NCBI GenBank assembly: GCA_020850375.1
Contig: JADZET010000110.1
Span: 1 to 16,937, forward strand
Source: Phycisphaeraceae bacterium
Lineage (GTDB): Bacteria > Planctomycetota > Phycisphaerae > Phycisphaerales > Phycisphaeraceae
Reading direction: 5' to 3'
Length of the DNA: 16,937 bases
The translations under genes were made by a program, and so were the position numbers. Positions within the stretch are counted from its first letter, which is position 1, and the number at the start of each line of letters is the position of its first letter. This document shows positions 6,607 through 16,262 of this stretch, in pieces. The notes beneath the pieces were generated by a model. The model did not search any database, was not told the DNA's origin, and was given only the letters and a program-made list of their open reading frames with translations.

Positions 6607-8856
6607 CTAGCGCGCCGTCGCCGTCACCGAGGGTCCACGCGCCTGGGTCAGGGCCTGGATGTGCTCCGAGGCCAGGCGGGCCTTGAGGACCAGCAGCGCC
6701 GTCTCAAGCTGCGGGTCGATCGACTGGTCGATCAGGTCCTCGGCCGACGGCTGGGTCGTGGGCTCGGTGGCCGCGGCATCCTGCCCGCTCGGCTCGTCAC
6801 GCAGGACGTCGGCCTCCTGGCGGACGCGGATCGCGTCGGCCACCTGCGTGCCGGTCATCCGAACCTCGAGGTCCGGGTCGACGCCCCAGTCCTCGTCCAG
6901 CGGCTGGCGGTGGATGATCCGGCCCTTGGGCAGCCGGTAGTACTGCGTGGTGAGTTTGAGGCACGCGTCGCCGTTGCCCAGGGGCGTCAGGTCCTGCACG
7001 GAGCCCTTGCCGAAAGATCGCTGGCCGACGATCAGCGCCCGCTGGTAGTCCTGCAGGGCGCCGGCGACGATCTCCGACGCCGAGGCCGACCCCTGGTTGA
7101 CCAGCACGACCAGCGGCATCGACGGCTGGGCGCGGTCGGGCCGGGCGCGGTACTCATGGGTGACCTTGCCGTCACGCTCGACGGTCGAGACCAGCGTGCC
7201 CGAGGGAATGAACCGATTGGCGACCTCGATGGCCGAGCCCAAGAGGCCGCCGGGATTGAACCGCAGGTCCAGGATCAGCCCATCGAGCCCGCGCTCGTCC
7301 TGCATCTGGTTGATCGCGCGGTCGAGGTCGTCGGCCGTCTGAGGCAGAAAGTTCGTCAGCCGGATGTAACCGATACGTCGCTGCGGGTCGATGTAGTAGT
7401 CCCAGCCCTTGTCCCCCTGGCGCTCCCAGCCGAGGATCGAGTGGATCTCGATCTGGGCGCGCTTGACGGCCAGCTCGATCAGGTCCGGGTGGCCGACACG
7501 CTCGATGCTCAGTGTCACCGTCGTGCCCTCGGGGCCGGTGATCTCGCGGACGGCCCGATCGAGGCTCCACGCCGAGACGTCCTGCTCATTGACCTGGACG
7601 ATGATGTCGCCGGCCTTGACCCCGGCCGCCTGCGCCGGTGTGTCGGCCAGCGGGGTGATGACCACCAGCCGGCCGTCGCGTTTGGAGATCTGCACGCCGA
7701 TGCCCTCGAATTTCCCCTGCGTGTTGCGGGAGAACTGCTCCATCTCGTGCGGCCAGATGACGGCTGAGAAGTCGTCGAGCCGGCTCATCGCCCCGTCGGC
7801 CATCTCGTAGGCCAGCACCTGGCGCGGCAGGCGAACGGTGCCGCGGTTGAGGTCCTGCACCTTCTCGAGGAAATTCGACGCCTCGCCGAAGCGCAATGGC
7901 TCGGGGCGGTTCAGCTCGGTGCGCAGCTCCGCCAGCCCGATCTGGAAGGCGCCCAAGCGCTGGTCGTCGGCCAGCGAGGGGAAGGTCTGCTCGAGGCCCT
8001 TGGTCCGCGAGAGCACCTCGAGCGCCTCGAACGAGCCGTCGAGCAGCGGGCCGTAGCCCTGCCCGGAGATGTGCTTCTGCGCCGCCAGCAGCAGCGTCGT
8101 CCAGAACATCGGAACCTCGACGCCCTCGAGCGTCTGCTGCCAGGTCTCCTCGCCGAAGACCGGCGGGTCGTTCTTCTCGTCCTCGTCCTGCCCGTCTTCT
8201 TTCGCCTGCTCGGCCTGGCGTTTGATGCGGAGCTGGTAGAGCTCGCTGAGCTTCTGCGGGGCGTACATGCGCAGCAGCCGGACGTGCCGCTCGGCCTGCT
8301 GGGACTGATCGCGGTAGCGCTCGTGGTCGTCGAAGAGCAGGTACAGGGCGCGGTAGAGCCCCAGGGCCTCGAGCCAGTCGTCCTGGGCCTTGGCGTGGTC
8401 GGCGGCCCGCTCGGACTCGGCCACGAGTCGGCGGATCGGCGGCTCATCGAGCAGCGTCGCGGGCTCGGTCGCCAGGTCGCTGGCCTCGACGGCCGCACGC
8501 AGGGCGTCCTCGATCCGGTTCTTCTCCAGCCCCTCGCTGACGCGCCGCAGCGCGTCCTGGTAGGCCTCGAGGCGCTCGGCGTCGCGTTCAGCCTTGAACC
8601 GCTCGTGGGCCGCGATGTCGGTCAGCAGGTCCACCACCTGCGGATCGCCGCGAAGCAGCGGCTCGGACGACAGCAGCGTGCCGATCTGATTGAATTGTCC
8701 GCTGTCCGCCAGCTGGGACACGCTCGCGAGCTGCGCGTCCGCCACCTGGCCACCTGCCGGAAGAACCCCGAACAGGACCGTCACGCCCAGGCAGAGAGCG
8801 AAAAACCGACCGCGGCGGGCTGCCGAGAAGGGCGAAGAAGCAACGGCATGGGTCAT
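6607..8856 (-). CDS. Exported S41-family C-terminal processing protease with PDZ domain
   Basis: C-terminal processing peptidases are Ser/Lys-dyad proteases that trim or degrade envelope proteins. From ATG 8856 (AGGTG 5 nt upstream) the product has 749 residues. It starts with a basic signal peptide (about 14-40, likely ending near A41). A helix-rich region (about 43-370) follows, with charged stretches and no family I recognise. A PDZ domain (about 382-470) carries the GIGV motif and TPAQAAGVKAGDII. The S41 core (about 485-665) holds catalytic S592 in GSASASEIVAGAL and K617 in SFGKGSVQ, spaced 25 residues apart as in E. coli Prc. The tail has a TEPTTQPS linker and a final helix. A 20-residue longer start at 8916 is disfavoured because it would bury the signal peptide. 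Upstream, TATAAC at 8934-8939 is a weak -10 candidate. The substrate is unknown. Confidence 0.93.
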   Translation of the reverse strand: MTHAVASSPFSAARRGRFFALCLGVTVLFGVLPAGGQVADAQLASVSQLADSGQFNQIGTLLSSEPLLRGDPQVVDLLTDIAAHERFKAERDAERLEAYQDALRRVSEGLEKNRIEDALRAAVEASDLATEPATLLDEPPIRRLVAESERAADHAKAQDDWLEALGLYRALYLLFDDHERYRDQSQQAERHVRLLRMYAPQKLSELYQLRIKRQAEQAKEDGQDEDEKNDPPVFGEETWQQTLEGVEVPMFWTTLLLAAQKHISGQGYGPLLDGSFEALEVLSRTKGLEQTFPSLADDQRLGAFQIGLAELRTELNRPEPLRFGEASNFLEKVQDLNRGTVRLPRQVLAYEMADGAMSRLDDFSAVIWPHEMEQFSRNTQGKFEGIGVQISKRDGRLVVITPLADTPAQAAGVKAGDIIVQVNEQDVSAWSLDRAVREITGPEGTTVTLSIERVGHPDLIELAVKRAQIEIHSILGWERQGDKGWDYYIDPQRRIGYIRLTNFLPQTADDLDRAINQMQDERGLDGLILDLRFNPGGLLGSAIEVANRFIPSGTLVSTVERDGKVTHEYRARPDRAQPSMPLVVLVNQGSASASEIVAGALQDYQRALIVGQRSFGKGSVQDLTPLGNGDACLKLTTQYYRLPKGRIIHRQPLDEDWGVDPDLEVRMTGTQVADAIRVRQEADVLRDEPSGQDAAATEPTTQPSAEDLIDQSIDPQLETALLVLKARLASEHIQALTQARGPSVTATAR

Positions 8857-9017
8857 GAGATCACCTGTCCGCCGCGGATGATCGCCCCCGCGGGATGCAA
8901 TCCGATCCCAGAGCACGACATAGGTTGTTATCGGTTATACGAACCGCCCGACTTACCGGTTCTGTCCGATCGCGGGCCGACTGAAAAAATCATCCGCGAA
9001 CAGCCGCCCTGGCGATC

Positions 9018-10472
<1,455 letters not shown>

Positions 10473-10774
10473 GACTCATTCCCGTCGGCGCGTCGCGCCG
10501 AACATGGCTGGCAGACCAAGGTTATTGACCAGCGACCACGCGACCCGTCGCTATGAAATCTGATCGTCCAATCACGGGAGGCTCTTAATGCGCTCCCGCC
10601 CGGTTCTTACGCCCACCGGCGCGGCCATGGACGACTCGGGCATTGTAACACACCTCGCCCGTTCATCGACCACCCGCGGGGATTTCGCACGATTTTCCAC
10701 GATCAAATCGCCGACGCAACGACCGATATCAAGGCCGCCTAGCACGAGCGCGTCACGCTCGTTCTTATAGGAAC
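10473..10774. other. 302-bp gap upstream of clpX with hairpins and a possible promoter
   Basis: No convincing gene is present. Three inverted repeats are visible. CGGCGCG/CGCGCCG (10486-10500) lies 14 nt upstream of the clpX start. CGGGAG/CTCCCG (10575-10598) lies mid-gap. ACGAGCG/CGCTCGT with a 5-nt loop (10744-10762) lies 12 nt beyond the stop of the SHOCT-like gene. None is followed by a T-run, so none is a classical intrinsic terminator. On the minus strand TACAAT (10642-10647) could be a -10 box for clpX with a leader of about 160 nt, although its -35 match (TCGATG, 16-bp spacer) is weak. clpX may therefore have its own promoter in addition to any readthrough from tig. Confidence 0.5.
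10642..10647 (-). promoter_or_regulatory. Possible -10 element for clpX
   Basis: TACAAT on the minus strand matches the consensus at five of six positions and stands out in a GC-rich gap. The best -35 candidate, TCGATG with a 16-bp spacer (10664-10669), matches TTGACA at only three positions. The predicted transcript would start near 10635 and carry a structured leader of about 160 nt. Confidence 0.3.
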
Positions 10775-11173
10775 CTAACGGTCGCCGCGCCTCGGTCCGT
10801 CCGTGGACGGCGGGGCATCGTCGGTGGATGAATCGTCGCCGGGGTCGAACTTGCTCATGAGCCGGGCCATCACCGCGCGGTGGGCGCGGACGTATTCTTC
10901 GTCGCCGAGCTCGCCCTGCTCGTGCATTCGGCGGAGGTCCTCGACGCTGAACCCCGCCGGCGGGATCGACGTCACGTCGTCCTCGCGTTTCGACCGCGCC
11001 AGGACCACCCAGCCGACGATGCCGGCCAGCACGATGATCAAGAGCGCCGCCCCGAGCGCGTAATAGAACCGCCCGCCGAGGTATCGCCCCGTCGGCGCGG
11101 CCCGAGCCGCCTGCGCCAGCACAACGCCGCAGGTTGCACACCACCTCGACGCCAGGGCGAGCAGCATCGGCAT
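10775..11173 (-). CDS. Small single-pass membrane protein with C-terminal SHOCT-like domain
   Basis: From ATG 11173 the product has 132 residues. A hydrophobic segment (about 37-59) predicts one membrane span. The part after it (about 75-104: GFSVEDLRRMHEQGELGDEEY and on) fits the SHOCT (short C-terminal) domain, a two-helix module often found at the ends of membrane proteins, where it may aid oligomerisation. An Asp/Pro/Arg-rich tail ends the protein. The first 30 residues are Ala-rich and contain C-A-T-C (12-15); whether that binds metal is unknown. A GTG at 11197 would add eight residues but lacks a Shine-Dalgarno sequence, while GGCGGA precedes ATG 11173. It lies 38 nt after tig and 302 bp before clpX, so co-transcription with tig is likely. 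The function is unknown. Confidence 0.75.
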   Translation of the reverse strand: MPMLLALASRWCATCGVVLAQAARAAPTGRYLGGRFYYALGAALLIIVLAGIVGWVVLARSKREDDVTSIPPAGFSVEDLRRMHEQGELGDEEYVRAHRAVMARLMSKFDPGDDSSTDDAPPSTDGPRRGDR

Positions 11174-11211
11174 GGCTGAGTTTCCGCCATCGGGCACGAA
11201 ACGGGGGAGGG

Positions 11212-12708
11212 CTACTTCTTCGTGCTCTTCTTGGTGCTCTTTTTCTCGGTCTTCTTCTCGGCCTTGGCCGCGTCCTTGCCGTCCTCGGCCAGCTCACTGG
11301 GATCGACGTCGGTGATCGAGGCCTTCTCGAGCACCTTGTCCAGCGTCTTCTGGTCGCGGATCTGCATGTAGAGCTGCTCGAGCTGGCCGCTGCGCTGCAT
11401 CTCCTGACGCAGCTTCTCGGGCCGGCGGCCCTGCTGCATGGCGTACATGGCGATCCGGCCGTTGAGCTCGCCCTCGGAGACCTCGACCTCGAGCGTCTCG
11501 GCTGCGCGAGACAGGATGAAGAAGAGTTTGAGCGTCCTGCGAGCCTCGGCGTCGCTGCTCTGACGCAGCTCGGCCACCCGCTGGGCGATCTCCTCGTCAC
11601 CGAGGCCCTGGTAGGCCAGCTCCATCGCCTGACGTTGGAGCATCCGCGCCGCCTGCCGGCCCGACAGGCCCTCGGGCAGCTCCATCTCCACCTTCTCGAC
11701 GAGGTAGTCGCACAACTGCTGGTGCATGGCCGACTGCTGCTGCCGCTGGTGCCGGCTCTCGAGCATGGTGCGGACCTGCTTGCGCAGGTCGGCCGGGTCG
11801 GCGGCGCCGAAGCGGGCGGCCAGGTCCGTCTCGGCGGCGGGCGCGACGCGTTCGACCTTCTGGATCTTGATCACCAGCGTGATCGGCTGGTCCTTGATCT
11901 TCTCGTTCTCGTGGGCGGACGGGCCGATCTGCGAGACGCGGATCATCTGACCCGCCTTCTGGCCCAACAGGCGTTTGCCCAGGTCATCGACCACGATCCC
12001 CGCCACGTGGCCTTTGAACGATCGCGACTCGCCGGGGACCAGGACGTAGATCTGCGGGTGGTGAGCGATCTGCTCCGCGGAGTCGGGTGCGTCCTGGCCG
12101 GCCAGGATCGTGACCTCCGTCATCAGATAGTCATCGACCTCGATCGCCGCGTCGCCGGCGTCGCTGAGCGACCCGAACTGCCGGCCCATCCGCTCGATCT
12201 CGGCCTCGACCTCGGCGTCGGTCAGCTCGAGCTTGGGCCGCTTGATCGCCACGCCGTCAAGGCTCGGAAGCTCGAAGGCGGGCACGACCTCCACCTCGAC
12301 CTTGAACGTCAGCGGGCCCGACTCGGGAAGCTTGATCGTGTCGAGGTCCTTGATCTCGGGCTGGCCCAGGACGTTGAGTTTTTCCTGCTCGATCGCCTGC
12401 GAGTAGCAATCGCTTAGCAGCTGCGTGCGGACCTCGTCGCGCACGGCCGACGTGAACCGGCGCTGCAGCAGCCGCTTGGGCGCCTTGCCCGGACGGAAGC
12501 CCGGCAGGGCCGCTTGGCTCTGGAGCTCCTCGAACCGGCTGCCGACCTGCTCGGCGATCCGCTCGGCGGGGATCTCGATCGTCAGGCACTTGCGGGCAGG
12601 CCCGACGTCTTGCACGCTCACGCTCAGCGGCCCGGCGTGATCGTGGTCATGGTTGTGGTCGTGGTCGTGGTCGTGGTCGTGGTGATGCTCGTGATCGTGG
12701 GGGGCCAT
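11212..12708 (-). CDS. tig: Trigger factor, ribosome-associated chaperone and prolyl isomerase
   Basis: Trigger factor binds nascent chains at the ribosome exit tunnel. The 498-residue protein (E. coli 432) has the ribosome-binding domain with signature GFRPGKAP (70-77). An FKBP-like isomerase domain follows (about 190-285), opening with VDDY and containing FKGHVAGI; then comes the long helical substrate-binding C-terminus (about 290-470). Two additions are unusual. An N-terminal tract (4-24) contains 12 His and 7 Asp, and the C-terminus (about 480-498) is rich in Lys. The frame is open 56 codons further upstream to an in-frame start, but that part overlaps a good promoter. ATG 12708 has AGAGG 7 nt upstream and is preferred. 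The gene heads a minus-strand run with the SHOCT-like gene and clpX. A sigma70-like promoter is visible upstream. Confidence 0.95.
   Translation of the reverse strand: MAPHDHEHHHDHDHDHDHNHDHDHAGPLSVSVQDVGPARKCLTIEIPAERIAEQVGSRFEELQSQAALPGFRPGKAPKRLLQRRFTSAVRDEVRTQLLSDCYSQAIEQEKLNVLGQPEIKDLDTIKLPESGPLTFKVEVEVVPAFELPSLDGVAIKRPKLELTDAEVEAEIERMGRQFGSLSDAGDAAIEVDDYLMTEVTILAGQDAPDSAEQIAHHPQIYVLVPGESRSFKGHVAGIVVDDLGKRLLGQKAGQMIRVSQIGPSAHENEKIKDQPITLVIKIQKVERVAPAAETDLAARFGAADPADLRKQVRTMLESRHQRQQQSAMHQQLCDYLVEKVEMELPEGLSGRQAARMLQRQAMELAYQGLGDEEIAQRVAELRQSSDAEARRTLKLFFILSRAAETLEVEVSEGELNGRIAMYAMQQGRRPEKLRQEMQRSGQLEQLYMQIRDQKTLDKVLEKASITDVDPSELAEDGKDAAKAEKKTEKKSTKKSTKK
12655..12678 (-). repeat. Hexanucleotide tandem repeat coding His-Asp in tig
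   Basis: Four perfect GTGGTC units (plus-strand reading) are flanked by degenerate copies across about 12637-12699. On the minus strand each unit encodes Asp-His. The tract makes the His-rich N-terminus of trigger factor. Unit number could vary between strains without breaking the frame, because the unit is two codons long. Confidence 0.85.
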
Positions 12709-12793
12709 GAAGGAACCTCTAAGGGCGGCGTGTCCGCCGCGGGTCGGACCAAGGGGATTTACGATAGTTCGCCAAGTCTGGCGCAGACGGGAA

Positions 12794-12822
12794 ATTATGG
12801 GCCCACACCGCCGCAGCGTCAA
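12794..12822 (-). promoter_or_regulatory. Sigma70-type promoter of tig
   Basis: On the minus strand TTGACG (12817-12822) and CATAAT (12794-12799) each match the consensus at five of six positions and are separated by exactly 17 bp. The predicted start is near 12787, giving a leader of about 79 nt before the tig ATG. The leader contains two short inverted repeats, CGCCA/TGGCG at 12770-12783 and GGCGG/CCGCC at 12724-12738. The latter is just upstream of the tig ribosome-binding site. Confidence 0.6.
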
Positions 12823-12965
12823 CTCTGGCGCGTGCGAGGCACTGCCGAGAAAAAAACGGTCCCCACTGAGCCACAACCACGGGATTTATCGTTACAGTTG
12901 CGGCCCTGAACCGGACACCAATCCAACACGCTTTCGGGGGCGGGCGTCGGCGTCAAATCTGGCCG

Positions 12966-14030
12966 GTGGCTTGGGTTCTGGCGATCTTTGTCGCCGGCCC
13001 GATGGTCCTGGCCGAACAGGCCGACACGGTCACCCTGCGCAACGGCGACGTCCTGACAGGGCAGCTCGAAGAACTGACCAAGGATCACGTCACGCTCCTG
13101 CACCCCGTGCTGGGCAAGTTGGTCATCCCGCTCGACCAAGTCGATGAGATCGTCCCCTCCACGATGGACATCGAGCAGATCGACGCCGACCTGGATCACC
13201 CTCCCAGACGAACCCGCTCGAAGCAGGACTCATCCGCCACCCAGCCCGCCGAACAGGCCGCGACCTCCCCCGCCAAGGCGCCGACGACCCAGCCGACCGT
13301 CGTGGTGATCGTCGTTCCCACGGCCAAGAAGACCCCCGCCGAGCCCCCCGTGCCCAAGAGCTGGTTCGACGGCTGGAAGTCCAAGCTCATCCTCCGCTTC
13401 GACGGCCGATCCCGTGACAGCACCGGCCGCGACGAGCTGACCGGCCGCGGGGGCTTCGAGACCGACCGCAAGACCCCCGACGACCGCTGGAAGTTCGATG
13501 GCTCGCTGCGATTTGACGACCACGACAACGCCAGCTCACGCCTGCGTTACGAGTTCGGCGGCCTGCACGACCAGTACTTCAACGGCAGCCCCTGGTCGCT
13601 CCAGGTCCGCGGCCGCTTCGAGTACGACCGCGGCCAGGAATGGGACTACCGCGCCACGGGCGACGCGAGCATGGGCTACGACGTGGTGGACACCAAGACC
13701 CTCACCGCCACCGTTCGCGGCGGTCTGGGCCTGGTCCAGGAGATCGGCGACCAGGCCCAGCCGCTGCGGCCCGAGGGGCTTGTCGGCGCCGAGCTGACCT
13801 GGAAGATCACCCCCACCCAGGAGCTCACCGGCCGGACCGACTTCCTGCCCGACCTGACCGACACCAGCTCGTACCGCGTGGTCTCCTCCCTCACCTGGCA
13901 GATCAAGGTCAAACAGACCGACCAGATGAGCTTCCGCCTCGGGGCCGAGAATGAGTACGCCTCCAATCCTCGGGGTGACGGATCACGCAACACGCTGCAT
14001 TATTTCGGCGCCGTGGTGTTTGAGTTCTAG
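12966..14030 (+). CDS. DUF481-type outer-membrane beta-barrel protein
   Basis: The 354-residue product starts with a hydrophobic stretch ending near VLAEQA, consistent with a signal peptide. A small module with DTVTLRNGDVLTGQLEEL (about 20-65) follows, often seen ahead of DUF481 domains in planctomycetes. Next comes a Thr/Gln/Pro-rich linker (about 85-130), then alternating-residue strands typical of a beta-barrel (about 140-354), ending in VVFEF with a C-terminal aromatic residue as in outer-membrane proteins. The related E. coli YdiY is called salt-induced, but a function here is not known. The start is uncertain. GTG 12966 has no clear Shine-Dalgarno sequence. The frame stays open upstream to a stop at 12867 without ATG, GTG or TTG, and encodes a basic R-R-R patch just before the hydrophobic stretch. 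The true N-terminus may therefore use a rarer start codon near 12906. Confidence 0.75.
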   Translation: MAWVLAIFVAGPMVLAEQADTVTLRNGDVLTGQLEELTKDHVTLLHPVLGKLVIPLDQVDEIVPSTMDIEQIDADLDHPPRRTRSKQDSSATQPAEQAATSPAKAPTTQPTVVVIVVPTAKKTPAEPPVPKSWFDGWKSKLILRFDGRSRDSTGRDELTGRGGFETDRKTPDDRWKFDGSLRFDDHDNASSRLRYEFGGLHDQYFNGSPWSLQVRGRFEYDRGQEWDYRATGDASMGYDVVDTKTLTATVRGGLGLVQEIGDQAQPLRPEGLVGAELTWKITPTQELTGRTDFLPDLTDTSSYRVVSSLTWQIKVKQTDQMSFRLGAENEYASNPRGDGSRNTLHYFGAVVFEF

Positions 14031-14047
14031 AATGTCACCGTGCGGCC

Positions 14048-15241
14048 ATGAAGAACAAACACCGAGCCCACCCGACGATCGGTCCCATGACCCAGGCCAT
14101 GCGTCGCCTGCGTCGCACGGCCCGGCGCCTGCCGGGAGTCCTGAACAAGCCCCTGCCGGGTCGCCCGCCAGGACTGTCGCCCGAGCAGCTCACAGCCATC
14201 GCCCGCGACCAGCAGGCCGCCCCCGGCACCGTCAGCGAGCCGACCGTCATCTGTTGTTACGACTACGCGCCCGACCGCTGCACGCGACAGATCGTCACCG
14301 ACCTGCCCGCCTTTCTCGCTCAGCCGCTCGATCCGGCCGTCCACGTCCGCTGGATCAACATCGACGGCCTGGGCGACATCGGCGTCATCGCCACGCTGGC
14401 CGACCACTTCAAGCTCCACCCGCTGGCCGTCGAGGACCTGCTCCACAGCCCCCAGCGGCCGAAGTTCGAAGTCTTTAACGGCTCGACGACCGGAGGCGAT
14501 GACCTGATCTTCATTGTGATGGTCATGGCCCGCCTGGTCGAGAACAGCGTGCTGACCGAACAGGTCAGCCTCTTCCTCCGCGACCGCGTCGTGCTGACCT
14601 TCCAGGAGACCCAGGGCGATGTCTGGGACCCGATCCGCCAGCGCCTGGCCCAGGAGGGCTCACGCCTCCGCCAGCACGACGCGAGCTTCCTGGCCTACGC
14701 CCTCCTGGACGCCGTGGTGGACCATCACTTCCCCGTCCTGGAGTTCTACGGCGACAAACTCGAGGCCCTCGAGGACCGCGTGCTCGACGACCCCGCCCCC
14801 CGCGTCATCCAGCAGGTCCACGCCATCAAACGCGAGCTGTTGCTCCTTCGCCGCGAGGTCTGGCCGCTCCGCGAGGCCGTCAGCCAGTTCCAACGCGAGC
14901 CCAGCACGCTCGTCAGCGACGCCACGCGGACCTTCCTCCGCGACGTGCACGACCACGCGGTGGCCGTCATCGAGCTGATCGAGACCTATCGCGAGCTTGC
15001 GGGCGGGCTGGCCGAGACGTATCTATCCTCCGTCAGCGTGCGGATGAACGAGGTGATGAAGGTGCTGACGATCTTCGCCAGCATCTTCATCCCCCTGACC
15101 TTCCTGGCCGGCGTGTACGGCATGAACTTCCACTTCCTGCCCGAGCTGGACTGGAAGTGGTCGTACCCGGTGTTCTGGGGCATCTGCGTGGCCACGGCGG
15201 CGGGGATGCTGGTGTGGTTCCGCAGGCAGAAGTGGCTCTGA
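14048..15241 (+). CDS. corA: CorA-family magnesium/cobalt transport protein
   Basis: CorA proteins are pentameric inner-membrane channels for Mg2+ (also Co2+ and Ni2+). This 397-residue protein has a basic N-terminus, a large cytoplasmic domain, a long stalk helix (about 260-335) and two C-terminal membrane segments (about 338-357 and 373-391). The signature Y-G-M-N (GMN at 358-360) forms the selectivity loop at the end of the first span, followed by an acidic/aromatic loop. The C-terminus ends in basic residues (RRQKWL), as expected for the cytoplasmic side. It starts 17 nt after the DUF481 stop with no strong ribosome-binding site, so translational coupling is possible. A later start at M14 or M18 cannot be excluded. 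The dehydrogenase begins 13 nt downstream. Confidence 0.93.
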   Translation: MKNKHRAHPTIGPMTQAMRRLRRTARRLPGVLNKPLPGRPPGLSPEQLTAIARDQQAAPGTVSEPTVICCYDYAPDRCTRQIVTDLPAFLAQPLDPAVHVRWINIDGLGDIGVIATLADHFKLHPLAVEDLLHSPQRPKFEVFNGSTTGGDDLIFIVMVMARLVENSVLTEQVSLFLRDRVVLTFQETQGDVWDPIRQRLAQEGSRLRQHDASFLAYALLDAVVDHHFPVLEFYGDKLEALEDRVLDDPAPRVIQQVHAIKRELLLLRREVWPLREAVSQFQREPSTLVSDATRTFLRDVHDHAVAVIELIETYRELAGGLAETYLSSVSVRMNEVMKVLTIFASIFIPLTFLAGVYGMNFHFLPELDWKWSYPVFWGICVATAAGMLVWFRRQKWL

Positions 15242-15254
15242 GAAAGGCGTCGCC

Positions 15255-16262
15255 ATGAAGGCCGTGGTCTTCGAATCGCCCGAGAAGCTCGCCGTGCGGG
15301 ATGACGTGCCGGACCCGGTCTGCGGGCCGGACGAGGTCGTCGTCCGCGTGGCGCGGGTGGGCATCTGCGGCACGGACCTGCACATCTACCGCAACGAGTA
15401 CATGTCCACCTTCCCGGTCGTTCCGGGTCACGAGTTCTGCGGCCGGGTGGTCGAGGTCGGCCGCGAGGTGCGCGACCTGCGCGAGGGCGACCGCGTGGCC
15501 GTCGATCCGAACCTCTCCTGCAACGCCTGCTACTTCTGCCGGATGCGGATGCACAACCATTGCCTGAACTGGCGGGGCGTGGGGATCACGCGCGGCGGGG
15601 CGTTCGCCGAATTCGTCGCCGCCCCGGCCGCGGCGTGCTACAAGCTGCCCGACGACGTGACCGACGAACAGGCGGCGCTGATCGAGCCGCTGTCGTGCGT
15701 CGTTCATGCCCTCGAGCGGCTGCGCGTCCATCCGGGTGACGAGACGCTGATCTACGGCGCGGGTCCGATGGGCCTGATGCTCACGGCGGCGCTGAGGCGC
15801 AGCGGGGCTTCGGCCGTCGTGGTCGTTGACAAGCAGGAGCGGCGCCTGGCCCTGGCGGCCGACTTCGGGGCCAGCGCCACCGTCTCGGCCGATCAGCCCG
15901 CCGAAGCGATCCGCCAGCACGCCCCGCACGGTTACGGCGTGGTCATCGACGCCACGGGCGTGCCGGCGGTGATCGAGCGGGCCTTCGATCACCTCCGCCC
16001 GCGCGGGCAGTACCTCCAGTTCGGCGTCGCCGCCCGGCAGGCCCGGGTGACGGTCAGCCCCTACGACATCTTCCGCCATGACTGGACGATCCTCGGCTCG
16101 TTCGCGCTCTGCTACACCTTCGAGCAGGCCATCGCCTGGCTGCGCTCGGGCCTGCTCGACGCGCCTAAACTTGTCAGCGACCGCGGCGGGTTGTCCGACT
16201 TCCCCGGGCTCTTCGACCGCTTCGCCCGCGGCCAGACGCTCAAGGTGCACCTGACCCCATGA
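15255..16262 (+). CDS. Zinc-dependent medium-chain alcohol/polyol dehydrogenase
   Basis: The 335-residue protein is a medium-chain dehydrogenase of the sorbitol/threonine dehydrogenase type. Catalytic zinc ligands are C38 (GICGTD), H59 and E60 (GHEF), with E144 in the IEPLS segment. The structural zinc site is complete: C89, C92, C95 and C103 (C-x2-C-x2-C-x7-C). The Rossmann motif is GAGPMG (168-173). D192 at the end of the second strand favours NAD over NADP. The start is ATG 15255, with AGAAAGG about 7 nt upstream. The stop overlaps the next start as ATGA, so the two genes are probably co-translated. Substrate specificity (sugar alcohol, threonine or another alcohol) cannot be fixed from sequence. 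Confidence 0.92.
   Translation: MKAVVFESPEKLAVRDDVPDPVCGPDEVVVRVARVGICGTDLHIYRNEYMSTFPVVPGHEFCGRVVEVGREVRDLREGDRVAVDPNLSCNACYFCRMRMHNHCLNWRGVGITRGGAFAEFVAAPAAACYKLPDDVTDEQAALIEPLSCVVHALERLRVHPGDETLIYGAGPMGLMLTAALRRSGASAVVVVDKQERRLALAADFGASATVSADQPAEAIRQHAPHGYGVVIDATGVPAVIERAFDHLRPRGQYLQFGVAARQARVTVSPYDIFRHDWTILGSFALCYTFEQAIAWLRSGLLDAPKLVSDRGGLSDFPGLFDRFARGQTLKVHLTP

Noticed and set aside
6580..7767. Plus-strand open frame of 395 codons opposite the S41 protease
   Set aside because: Shadow of the protease gene; Arg/Asp/Leu/Val-rich without any domain.
8857..9017. Terminator between clpX and the protease, suggested by a TTTTTT run on the minus strand near 8985
   Set aside because: No stable GC hairpin directly precedes the T-run.
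10744..10762. Intrinsic terminator after the SHOCT-like gene
   Set aside because: The stem is good but no T-run follows on either strand.
10588..10770. 60-codon plus-strand ORF in the gap upstream of clpX with a strong GGGAGG before ATG
   Set aside because: The apparent Shine-Dalgarno sequence is one arm of a palindrome. The peptide is Ser/Arg/Thr/Pro-rich without domain or membrane segment, and third-position GC falls off along the frame. Conservation in relatives would be needed to revive it.
10572..11600. Minus-strand open frame of 342 codons across tig, the SHOCT-like gene and the gap
   Set aside because: It overlaps tig in another frame and contains long Arg/Ser runs. Its last part in the gap shows no similarity to ClpP or any other family I know.
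11134..12417. Plus-strand open frame of 427 codons opposite tig
   Set aside because: Antisense shadow; Leu/Asp/Arg/Val-rich with no recognisable domain.
12637..12699. CRISPR-like or regulatory repeat array
   Set aside because: The repeats are in-frame hexamers without spacers and encode the His/Asp tract of trigger factor.
12709..12876. 56-codon N-terminal extension of trigger factor
   Set aside because: It would run through the predicted promoter and hairpins, resembles no Tig sequence, and the ATG at 12708 has a well-placed ribosome-binding site.
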